Origin: Gammaproteobacteria bacterium
GTDB taxonomy: Bacteria > Pseudomonadota > Gammaproteobacteria > Thiohalobacterales > Thiohalobacteraceae
Direction of reading: 5' to 3'
Length of the DNA stretch: 9,137 bases
Assembly: GCA_016214925.1 (NCBI GenBank)
Contig: JACRMO010000018.1
Coordinates: forward strand, 1-9,137
The notes below the pieces were generated by a model that was not told the DNA's origin, did not search any database, and saw only the letters and a list, made by a program, of their open reading frames with translations. Position numbers and translations under genes: made by a program. Below, in pieces: positions 1-6,592 of the stretch. Position 1 is the first letter of the stretch. The number at the start of each line of letters is the position of its first letter.

Positions 1-417
1 GAACTCTTCCGCAGACGTTTCATTGAGGGCGAGCAGGATCATGACAATCAGGGCAAGACCCCACAGGGCCTTGTTGCTGTAGGGCAATGTCGCAATCGGC
101 ACAGGTGCCGGGGCGGGCGTCGATATCATTACCGCAGGGGACGCTGCGGTGACGTCGCGCTCGGCCGCGCGGCGCGCGGCGATCTTCTGATACTCCATGA
201 AAAACTGGATGCTCAGCGGCCCCAGCACCACGCCATAGATGAGCCATTTGAATTCTTTGAGCTTCTCAATATCGAAGATGAGGATGCCGGACAGGATCAG
301 CAGGCCGGCGATGGTGATGAGGAGGAAGGGGTAATCCTTGAGGTAGCCGACGATCTGCCCCATCGCGGGATTTTCACGCGGCGCTTCTTGACTGGACGGT
401 TCGCTATTCTCGCTCAT
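1..417 (-). CDS. Hypothetical membrane protein, N-terminal part (cut by window edge)
   Basis: The frame is open from an ATG at 417-415 to the window edge, giving 139 residues without a stop; the C-terminus lies outside. The start is supported by GAGG on the minus strand (plus 423-426), five bases before the ATG. The product begins with a polar segment (MSENSEPSSQEAPREN). Hydrophobic stretches follow at about residues 29-48 and 58-75, then a basic/alanine-rich segment (78-88, KIAARRAAERD), a Pro/Ala-rich linker (about 96-107), and a third hydrophobic stretch (about 117-132). This suggests an inner-membrane protein with a short cytoplasmic N-terminus and an extended loop between the second and third helices. 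I do not recognise the family and assign no function. It is read away from the tRNA fragment and shares no operon with any other gene in view. Codon use looks like that of the neighbours. Confidence is for a real coding region, not for a role. Confidence 0.75.
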   Translation of the reverse strand, partial: MSENSEPSSQEAPRENPAMGQIVGYLKDYPFLLITIAGLLILSGILIFDIEKLKEFKWLIYGVVLGPLSIQFFMEYQKIAARRAAERDVTAASPAVMISTPAPAPVPIATLPYSNKALWGLALIVMILLALNETSAEEF

Positions 418-671
418 GGTGGCCTCATGGGTTGCTGTCCGTTTCACAAAGACTGGCCGACTTACGTCTACCCGCCGGGGAGTCCTTCACCGTCGTCATG
501 TGCCTGACGACCACACTCGTGCTCACGCCAACATAATGATATGGGAAAATAAATACTCGTTTCACTATAGCCCACAATTTTCGAGCAGCCGTTTAGCCAA
601 CGCGCACCAACATGTATGGGCACCACGGCGCGCATTTGGCGATGTCATCCAGAATCGTTCAGCGCACAGGC
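418..671. other. Intergenic region upstream of the membrane-protein gene
   Basis: No convincing coding frame is seen here. The stretch around 530-590 is clearly more AT-rich than its surroundings, as expected for promoter DNA of the minus-strand gene starting at 417. The best minus-strand -10 candidate is TATAGT (plus 564-569), but no good -35 lies at the right distance and the leader would be about 140 bases, so I do not call it. A plus-strand open frame through 416-907 has no ribosome binding site and no recognisable product. Apart from the SD of the flanking gene I see nothing firm. Confidence 0.4.
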
Positions 672-699
672 TTGGCGCGAGCATAAAGCCGGGTATACT
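672..699 (+). promoter_or_regulatory. Putative sigma-70 promoter facing the terminator and tRNA half
   Basis: TTGGCG (672-677) and TATACT (694-699) are separated by 16 bases and match the sigma-70 consensus reasonably well (4/6 and 5/6). Transcription would begin near 706 on the plus strand. The terminator at 761-786 would stop it after about 80 bases, before the tRNA-Arg half at 797. It could be the promoter of a small RNA or the old promoter of the tRNA. It is called from sequence alone, without conservation data. Confidence 0.4.
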
Positions 700-705
700 G
701 CACGG

Positions 706-786
706 CGTATGCGGCTTTGGCTTTCAGACGGGTATTCGCCACGCCTTCGCCAATCCCAGCAGCCGGGCAACGTTCCGGCTTTTTTG
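706..786 (+). ncRNA. Possible short transcript between promoter and terminator
   Basis: This is the interval between the predicted start site and the end of an intrinsic terminator. It has no recognisable ORF with an SD. It can form a stem between GGCG (704-707 region) and the complementary bases near 742-745, ahead of the terminator hairpin. It matches no RNA family I know. It may be a small RNA, a leader, or only the tail of a longer transcript from upstream. The inferred relA 3' end (stop at 724-726) is antisense to most of it. The call rests only on promoter plus terminator and is weak. Confidence 0.22.
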
Positions 787-3003
787 TTTATCCATCGCCC
801 CGGTAGCCCAGTGGATAGAGCAACCGCCTCCTAAGATGCGGCCGAGCACGCGGCTCAACTCGCCGATGTCGCGGATCTCCAGGGTCAGGCGCATGTGCGC
901 GGCGTAGTCGGTCTTGTCGGTGTAGGTGTTCACGCCGATGACGTTGACCTTCTCGTTGGCCAGCACCGAGGTGATGTCGCGCAGCAGACCGGAACGGTCG
1001 AAGGCCAGTATCTCGATCTCCACCGGATACACCTCGCTCGCGGCGCCCCCCCAATCCACCTCCAGCAGACGTTCGCGTTCTTCCGCTGCCATGCGCAGCA
1101 CATTGGGGCAATCGCGGCGATGAATCGTCACGCCGCGACCGCGGGTGATATAGCCGATGATCGGATCCTGCGGCACCGGCCGGCAGCACTTCGCTATCTG
1201 CGTGAGGAGATTGCCGACGCCTTCGATGCGCAGGCCCGTATCACCGGCATCGACACTACGCGCCGGCCGAGCCGGGACGAATTCCTCGCTGCCGGGCAGT
1301 GCCAGCTCATTCGCTGCACCCGCCAGTTGCGCCGTGCTCAGATCGCCGTTGCCGATGGCCGAGAGCATGTCCGAAACATTCGGGCAGTGCAGACGTTCGG
1401 CGAGGTTTTCCCAATTGCAATTGCCCATGCCGAGCCGATTGAGTTCGCGGTCCAGCACCGTGCGCCCCGCCGCGACATTCTTGTCGTAATCCTGTTGGCG
1501 GAACCAATGCCGCACCTTGGCGCGCGCGCGCGAGGTCTTGAGAAAGCCCAGATGGACATTCAACCAATCGCGACTGGGTGTGCCCAGACGGGTGGTGAGG
1601 ATTTCCACTTGTTCGCCGTTGTGCAACTCGTACGTCAACGGCACGATGCGCCCGTTGATCTTGGCGCCGCGGCAGCGATGCCCGATATCGGTGTGGACGT
1701 AATAGGCAAAATCCAACGGCGTCGCCCCTTGCGGCAGATCGACGACCCGACCCTGCGGGGTCAGCACATACACACGCTCGCCGCCACTTTCCGATTTAAA
1801 GCGGTCGACGAAATCGCTGGCCGTGGATTCCTCGTCTTTCCATTCCAGCAACTGCCGCAACCAGGCGACGCGCTGTTCGATGCCGGAATCGAAGCGTCCG
1901 CCCTCTTTGTAATGCCAGTGGGCGGCGATACCCAATTCGGCATGCTCGTGCATATCGCGCGAACGGATCTGCACTTCCATGGTCTGCCCGCCGGGACCGA
2001 CCACCGCCGTGTGCAGCGAGCGGTAGTTGTTCTCCTTGGGGTTGGCGATGTAGTCGTCGAATTCCTTGGGGATGTGGTGCCACAGACTGTGCACCACACC
2101 GAGCGCCGCATAACAATCGGCGTCGTTTTCGACGATGATGCGCACCGCGCGCACATCGAATATCTGGTTGAAAGGCAGGTTCTTGCGCTGCATCTTGCGC
2201 CAGATGCTGTAGATGTGTTTCGGTCGACCACTAACCTCGGCCTGAACGCCCACGGCCTCCAGTTCGCGCTGCAATTGACGCACCACGCGGTCGATAAAGC
2301 GTTCGCGATCGATACGCCGTTCGTCGAGGTGCGCGGCGATCTCGCGGTAACTGTCCGCGTCGATATAGCGCAAGGACAGATCCTCGAGCTCCCATTTGAT
2401 CTGCCCGATGCCCAGTCGGTTGGCGAGCGGCGCATAGATATCCAGCGTCTCGCGCGCAATCTGCACCTGGCGCGTTTCATCCAGATATTTCAGCGTGCGC
2501 ATATTGTGCAGCCGATCGGCGAGCTTGATCAGCACCACGCGCACATCGTCGACCATTGCCAACAGCAGTTTGCGCAGACTCTCGGCATCCTGTTGCTCGC
2601 GGCGGCCGCCTTGGACTTCCTGAAGACGGCCGATGCGCCCCATCTTGGTTACGCCATCGACCAGTCGTGCGACCGGCGCGCCGAACGTCTTCTCGATGTC
2701 GGTGAGCGTGACCGTCGTATCTTCCACGGTATCGTGCAGAAGCGCCGCCGCGAGGGTTTCGTAATCCAGATTCAGATCGTTGAGGATCTCGGCGACGGCC
2801 AGCACATGCGATAGATAAGGTTCGCCGGAGTGACGTTGCTGGCCGGTGTGGGCGCGGCGCGCGAGCTCCAGGGCACGCGCCAACAGTTCGCGTTCGGCCT
2901 GCGGCCGCGCGTCGGCCAAACTGCGCAGCCAACGCGCGTCGCTATCGTCCACACTGCCGGTGGCTGGATCGTGACCGGGGCCGGTTTTTTTCACGCTGAC
3001 CAT
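724..3003 (-). CDS. relA: RelA-type (p)ppGpp synthetase with HD domain; C-terminus replaced
   Basis: Ribosome-associated RelA/SpoT homologue, 759 residues, making (p)ppGpp from ATP and GTP/GDP when deacylated tRNA enters the ribosome. The start at 3003-3001 gives MVSVKK, like MVAVRS of E. coli RelA; the SD is weak. A longer frame from 3165 would overlap the upstream gene. The HD domain (about 45-170) keeps R57, H66, H90-D91, E94-D95, D163 and N167, so hydrolase activity is possible. The synthetase (about 255-370) has D283, acidic EFDD (314-317), Y327 and E343. TGS is at about 411-470 with H437, and the zinc-binding region has CC at 606-607 plus H628 and C632. An ACT domain begins near 658. 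After RVLGRI (718-723) homology stops: the last roughly 16 residues of the ACT domain are missing. They are replaced by a 36-residue tail read antisense through the tRNA-Arg half and terminator. It lies 67 bases downstream of the AEC permease gene, same strand. Confidence 0.93.
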   Translation of the reverse strand: MVSVKKTGPGHDPATGSVDDSDARWLRSLADARPQAERELLARALELARRAHTGQQRHSGEPYLSHVLAVAEILNDLNLDYETLAAALLHDTVEDTTVTLTDIEKTFGAPVARLVDGVTKMGRIGRLQEVQGGRREQQDAESLRKLLLAMVDDVRVVLIKLADRLHNMRTLKYLDETRQVQIARETLDIYAPLANRLGIGQIKWELEDLSLRYIDADSYREIAAHLDERRIDRERFIDRVVRQLQRELEAVGVQAEVSGRPKHIYSIWRKMQRKNLPFNQIFDVRAVRIIVENDADCYAALGVVHSLWHHIPKEFDDYIANPKENNYRSLHTAVVGPGGQTMEVQIRSRDMHEHAELGIAAHWHYKEGGRFDSGIEQRVAWLRQLLEWKDEESTASDFVDRFKSESGGERVYVLTPQGRVVDLPQGATPLDFAYYVHTDIGHRCRGAKINGRIVPLTYELHNGEQVEILTTRLGTPSRDWLNVHLGFLKTSRARAKVRHWFRQQDYDKNVAAGRTVLDRELNRLGMGNCNWENLAERLHCPNVSDMLSAIGNGDLSTAQLAGAANELALPGSEEFVPARPARSVDAGDTGLRIEGVGNLLTQIAKCCRPVPQDPIIGYITRGRGVTIHRRDCPNVLRMAAEERERLLEVDWGGAASEVYPVEIEILAFDRSGLLRDITSVLANEKVNVIGVNTYTDKTDYAAHMRLTLEIRDIGELSRVLGRILGGGCSIHWATGAMDKQKSRNVARLLGLAKAWRIPV
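761..786 (+). terminator. Rho-independent terminator, plus strand
   Basis: AGCCGG (761-766) pairs with CCGGCT (775-780) around an eight-base loop, and the last stem T runs into six consecutive T (780-785). On the minus strand no T-tract follows the same hairpin, so it acts only on plus-strand transcripts and is not the terminator of relA. It ends ten bases before the tRNA-Arg half begins, an odd place for it if the tRNA is to be transcribed from the promoter at 672-699. Confidence 0.7.
797..835 (+). pseudogene. 5' half of tRNA-Arg(CCU), truncated in the anticodon arm
   Basis: The bases follow the tRNA pattern position by position. The acceptor strand is GCCCCGG (797-803), then TA (804-805). 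The D-arm is GCCC-AGTGGATA-GAGC (806-821), with the usual GG in its loop and one C-A mismatch in the stem. Next come A26, the anticodon 5' strand ACCGC (823-827) and loop CTCCTAA (828-834) with anticodon CCT at 830-832, which reads AGG (Arg). An intact gene would continue GCGGT to close the stem, followed by a variable loop and the GGTTCRA T-arm. Instead, after G835 the sequence is the complement of relA codons, and no T-arm or acceptor 3' strand follows. It therefore cannot give a working tRNA from this locus. It has no promoter immediately upstream, because a terminator ends at 786. It lies antisense inside the extended relA frame. Confidence 0.75.
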
Positions 3004-3070
3004 ACGGTGTCTCGGGTTCCCTGCCCAACGCTGTCTGGCTACGCTATCAGTGTATGCCCTTCGACCGTTC

Positions 3071-3991
3071 TCACACCAGGATGCGGTACCACAACGGCAG
3101 CGTAAGCATCGACAGCGCCGTGGAAAGCGTGACCGCCGTGGCATAGATGGTCGCGTCCAAGCCATAGCGATCGCAGATCACCATACCCAACACCATGCTC
3201 GGCATGGCCGCCTCCAGCACCACCGGCGCCAACAGGCGCTGATCCAAGCCCGTGGCCAGGGCCAGCCCCCAGACCAGCAACGGCATCAACACCAATTGGA
3301 TCGCCAGCACGGGCGCGACGCGCAGCAATTGGCGTGACCCGGCCCCCTGCCAGCGCAGGCCCAGACCCAAGGCGATCAGCATCAGCGGCGGCACCGCATT
3401 ACCGAGCAGACGTAACAGCGCATCGGCCATTGCCGGTGCCGGAACGCCACTGAGATTCAACACCACGGCGAACACCGCCGCCCACAGCGCCGGAACCTGC
3501 AACAACGATCGCCCTATACCTGTCGCATCCGAGGCGCTAGCGGTACCGTATTTACGTGCTGTGAGAATCCCCAACGTCAACAACAATGGTGTGCATGCGA
3601 ACAGATCATATTGGATGGCAACGCCACGCGCCCACGGACCGAAGGTCGCCTCCAATACCGGCAATCCGAGATAGGTGACATTGGGAAACGCGGCCGCCAG
3701 CATCAGGGCACCACGGGTCGGCGCCTCCACCCGACACAAGCGGCAACCGACACCGGCAAGCCACAGCGCCGCCACTACACCGGTGGCCGCCAACCAGGCG
3801 ATGCGCACGCTGTCCCAGCCCAGTTCGGTACGCCATAAAGCGCCCAGCACCAGCGCCGGGAGCAGCAGGTAATAAACGATGTCGGTGAGTCCGCGCCGCA
3901 GCAGTTCCGGATCGCGCCCGTCCGGCCGCGCCAGCCGCAGCACGATGCCGGCGCCGATCAGGACACCCATTTGTGCGATCACTTCCAACAT
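3071..3991 (-). CDS. AEC (auxin efflux carrier) family permease
   Basis: Predicted inner-membrane transporter of 306 residues with about ten hydrophobic helices, the normal size for the AEC family in the bile/arsenite/riboflavin transporter superfamily. Family signatures visible are the PNVTYLGLPVLEATFG segment (103-118), equivalent to the usual GNxGFLGxP motif. Near the C-terminus is a MPSMVLGMVICDRYGLD segment (263-279) followed by TALSMLTLPLW. Bacterial members are linked to export or uptake of small organic acids such as malate, but the substrate cannot be read here. I prefer the ATG at 3991-3989, because AAGG lies five bases before it. A GTG at 4003 in the same frame would add four residues and lacks an SD. 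It is the first gene of a possible two-gene unit with relA, which starts 67 bases downstream. It diverges from the c-di-GMP gene at 4172. Nothing suggests truncation. Confidence 0.88.
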   Translation of the reverse strand: MLEVIAQMGVLIGAGIVLRLARPDGRDPELLRRGLTDIVYYLLLPALVLGALWRTELGWDSVRIAWLAATGVVAALWLAGVGCRLCRVEAPTRGALMLAAAFPNVTYLGLPVLEATFGPWARGVAIQYDLFACTPLLLTLGILTARKYGTASASDATGIGRSLLQVPALWAAVFAVVLNLSGVPAPAMADALLRLLGNAVPPLMLIALGLGLRWQGAGSRQLLRVAPVLAIQLVLMPLLVWGLALATGLDQRLLAPVVLEAAMPSMVLGMVICDRYGLDATIYATAVTLSTALSMLTLPLWYRILV

Positions 3992-4069
3992 CGATACCTT
4001 CACTCATGGCAAGTGGGGGATTTCCGGCGACGCCGCTTTCTTGAACTAAAGTTTAAACGGAACGCACCG

Positions 4070-4100
4070 CCTATGGTTGATAGGCAAATCCTGCTATAAG
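4070..4100 (+). promoter_or_regulatory. Putative extended -10 promoter with overlapping inverted repeat
   Basis: TGCTATAAG (4092-4100) is an extended -10 element (TGn plus a TATAAT-like hexamer). It would start transcription near 4107, about 65 bases before the ATG at 4172. No good -35 is seen, which such promoters can tolerate. Where the -35 would lie is a perfect inverted repeat, CCTAT-GGTTG-ATAGG (4070-4084), well placed for a repressor or activator. Assigned by eye only. Confidence 0.4.
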
Positions 4101-4171
4101 AAGCGCGTAGCAAGCGGCACCCGGACGGACCCCGGCATACCCCACCCCTCAACCCAGGGCACCCGATCGCT

Positions 4172-6547
4172 ATGCAGCGACATTCCACCCGAAGCGTCCT
4201 CAGTCTTGGTTTCGCCACCAGCCTGGGGCTGACGTTCGCGGTCGTCATCGTCAGCCTGCTCATGCTCAACAACAGCAACCGCCGCATCGATCACCTAGTC
4301 AACGCCAACAATACCAAGTCGACTCTCATCCACCAAATGCGCACCGCGGCCCGCGAGCGCACGGTGAACCTGCAAAATATGCTGATTCTGGACGATCCGT
4401 TTCTTCAGGACGAGGAATGGATGAAGATCAACAACAACGGTGCCACCTTCGCCAACGCGCGCATGCAACTGCTGCAACAGGCGCTCACGCCGGAGGAACG
4501 CCGGCTGCTCGACGAACAGGGCAAGCTCACCGCCACCGTCGGCGATCTGCACCTGCAAATCGCCGAACTCATCCTGGCGGGCGACAAGACGCGCGCCAAC
4601 GAGATGCTGCAGCAACAGGCCATGCCCGGGCAACGCAAAACCTTCGAATTGTTGTCCCGACTACTGGATATCCAGGCCGAGGCCGCCGCAAAGTCCTTAC
4701 GCGATGCGCGGCAGGACTACCGCCACACCCTCGTCTCCATCCTGGCGTTGATGATCGGCATCGCGGTACTTGGCGTTGCCATCGCACGCTTCGCGATGCG
4801 ACGTATCACCAATACCGAACAGCATCTGTATGCCGCCACCGAACATGCCCAGATCACCCTGCACTCGATCGGCGACGGCGTTATCACCACCGATGTTCAG
4901 GGGCGCATCACGCAAATCAACCCCGAGGCCGAGCGGCTGACCGGCTGGAGCGCGCAGAGCGCCATCGGACAACCCATCGCAAAGGTATTTGCAGCCTACC
5001 GAGAACCCGGGGATAACTCTCTCCTCGACCCGGTCATACTGGCGCTACAAGAACAGCGGAGCGTCACCACCGACAGCGATGTCATGCTCAAGAACGGCAA
5101 CGGACGCAGCTTCGCCATCGAATATACCGCCGCGCCCATCTTCAATCAGACGCACAACACCGCCACCGGCGCCGTGCTGGTGTTCCGCGATGTCAGTCAG
5201 ATGCGGCTGATCGCCAGCGAACTCGCTTACCAGGCCAGGCACGATATGCTGACCGGGTTGATGAATCGGCGTGAATTCGAACACCATCTGGCGACGACAC
5301 TGGGCCACGCACCCACGCACACCGATGAGCCAGACTGGCTGTGTTATCTGGATCTCGACCAGTTCAAGCTCATCAACGACACCTGTGGACATCTGGCCGG
5401 CGACGAACTGCTCAAGCAGGTCTCCCGGGCCATGCAATCACAACTCCGGGAAGCCGACCTGCTTGCGCGCATGGGCGGCGATGAGTTCGCTCTACTGCTC
5501 AGCCGTTGCACGGCGGAATCCGCCACGCACATCGTCGAACGCATCCGCCACACCCTGGTCGCCACCGGCTTTGTCTGGGAAGGCAAGACATTCAACATCA
5601 GCGGCAGTTTCGGCATCGTGCCTATCACGTCCGACAAACTCACGCTCTACGACCTCATGAGTTCGGCCGATGCGGCCTGCTACGTGGCCAAGGACGAGGG
5701 TCGCAACCGCATTCACATCCATCAGGGCGACGACGATGCCGCCGCGCACAGAACCACCGAGATGCACTGGGCACATCGTATAAAACAGGCCTTGGAAGAT
5801 GACCGCTTCATCCTCTATCACCAACCCATCAGCGCCTTGCAGGGCCGGGTATACAACGTACACACCGAGATTCTGGTGCGCATGCTCGACGAAAACGGCG
5901 CATTGGTCACGCCAACGGCTTTCATTCCCGCTGCGGAACGCTACAACCTCATGGTCGAGATCGATCGTTGGGTCGTGCGCCAGACACTGCACACGTTCCG
6001 ACACTCTGTACTGTGCGCCGCCCCCGACACCTGCACCATCGCCATCAATCTTTCCGCTCAATCGCTCTGCGACGATGGCTTTCTGCCCTTCGTGCTGCAA
6101 GAGTTCAGCAGCCAGGAGATCGACCCCAGTCATATCTGCTTTGAAATCACCGAAACCTGCGCCATCATCAACCTGTCTCGCGCCATCCACTTTATCAGCA
6201 CCCTGCGGGCACGCGGCTGCCGCTTCGCGCTGGACGATTTCGGCAGCGGCCTCAGTTCGTTCGGTTACCTGAAAAATCTCCGTGTGGAATACCTGAAGAT
6301 CGACGGCAGCTTTGTCCGCAATATCGAAACCGACGCCATGGATCTTGCCATGGTCGAATCCATCAACCAGATCGGGCATGTAGCGGGAATACAGACGATC
6401 GCCGAATACGTCGAGAACAGCGCGATCCTCGACACGCTGCGGCGACTCGGCGTGGATTATGCGCAGGGTTATGGCATCGCGATCCCGGAGCCGCTGCACC
6501 TGATAACTCAGGCGCCTTCGCGGCAGGCGGCACGCTCACAGGATTGA
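4172..6547 (+). CDS. Membrane PAS-GGDEF-EAL protein (c-di-GMP cyclase/phosphodiesterase)
   Basis: A 791-residue inner-membrane signalling protein that makes and/or degrades cyclic di-GMP. In order: TM1 (about 12-32); a periplasmic all-helical region (about 33-185) resembling the four-helix-bundle MCP-type sensor, with the RERTVNLQNMLILDDPF segment at 61-77; TM2 (about 186-208); PAS (about 223-345, SIGDGVITTDVQGRITQIN); GGDEF (about 352-515); EAL (about 530-780). The cyclase site is intact, GGDEF at 435-439, and the inhibitory I-site RxxD is present five residues before it (R426, D429). The EAL domain keeps E566 (motif EIL), N626, E658, D688-D689 (LDDFGSG), K709, D711 and E745, so phosphodiesterase activity is likely. 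A short spacer links the domains, so PAS or periplasmic signals could switch the balance. The SD before 4172 is weak, but the next in-frame Met lies in TM1. It is monocistronic, and the next gene converges on it. Confidence 0.95.
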   Translation: MQRHSTRSVLSLGFATSLGLTFAVVIVSLLMLNNSNRRIDHLVNANNTKSTLIHQMRTAARERTVNLQNMLILDDPFLQDEEWMKINNNGATFANARMQLLQQALTPEERRLLDEQGKLTATVGDLHLQIAELILAGDKTRANEMLQQQAMPGQRKTFELLSRLLDIQAEAAAKSLRDARQDYRHTLVSILALMIGIAVLGVAIARFAMRRITNTEQHLYAATEHAQITLHSIGDGVITTDVQGRITQINPEAERLTGWSAQSAIGQPIAKVFAAYREPGDNSLLDPVILALQEQRSVTTDSDVMLKNGNGRSFAIEYTAAPIFNQTHNTATGAVLVFRDVSQMRLIASELAYQARHDMLTGLMNRREFEHHLATTLGHAPTHTDEPDWLCYLDLDQFKLINDTCGHLAGDELLKQVSRAMQSQLREADLLARMGGDEFALLLSRCTAESATHIVERIRHTLVATGFVWEGKTFNISGSFGIVPITSDKLTLYDLMSSADAACYVAKDEGRNRIHIHQGDDDAAAHRTTEMHWAHRIKQALEDDRFILYHQPISALQGRVYNVHTEILVRMLDENGALVTPTAFIPAAERYNLMVEIDRWVVRQTLHTFRHSVLCAAPDTCTIAINLSAQSLCDDGFLPFVLQEFSSQEIDPSHICFEITETCAIINLSRAIHFISTLRARGCRFALDDFGSGLSSFGYLKNLRVEYLKIDGSFVRNIETDAMDLAMVESINQIGHVAGIQTIAEYVENSAILDTLRRLGVDYAQGYGIAIPEPLHLITQAPSRQAARSQD

Positions 6548-6551
6548 CTGC

Positions 6552-6591
6552 GACTGAAGCTTCGGTCTGGTTCGAACGGGGCGGAACCCCG
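6552..6591. terminator. Hairpins between convergent genes, possible bidirectional terminator
   Basis: The 45 bases between the two convergent stops can form GACTGA-AGCT-TCGGTC (6552-6567) and CGGGG-CGGAA-CCCCG (6577-6591). GGTTC (6569-6573) can alternatively pair with GAACC (6584-6588). Neither strand has a T-tract after the stems, so intrinsic termination would be weak; rho-dependent termination is possible. Confidence 0.3.
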
Positions 6592-6592
6592 A

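Noticed and set aside
835..900. Search for the missing tRNA 3' half or an intron right after the anticodon loop
   Set aside because: No T-arm (GGTTCRA) or strand complementary to GCCCCGG follows. The sequence is continuous relA coding DNA, so neither an intron nor a complete tRNA is supported.
416..907. 163-codon plus-strand open frame spanning the intergenic region and tRNA half
   Set aside because: It crosses a terminator and a tRNA sequence, has no SD, and shows no protein-like pattern.
1520..1532. Alternating GC run (GCGCGCGCGCGCG), a possible Z-DNA site
   Set aside because: It encodes the conserved SRARAK segment of RelA and needs no other explanation.
895..2814. 639-codon plus-strand open frame
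   Set aside because: It is exactly antisense to the relA coding region, has no recognisable domain, and is explained by GC-rich codon bias.
2974..2991. Terminator-like hairpin ACCGG-GG-CCGGT plus seven T on the plus strand
   Set aside because: It lies inside relA codons with no plus-strand gene upstream. The stem has a very short loop, so it is probably a by-product of the coding sequence.
3004..3165. Longer relA start at 3165
   Set aside because: The 54 extra residues are Arg/Cys-rich and unlike RelA, and they overlap the AEC permease gene. The Met at 3003 matches the known RelA N-terminus.
5492..6499. 335-codon minus-strand open frame
   Set aside because: Antisense to the GGDEF-EAL gene, which has complete domain motifs; no SD or family signature.
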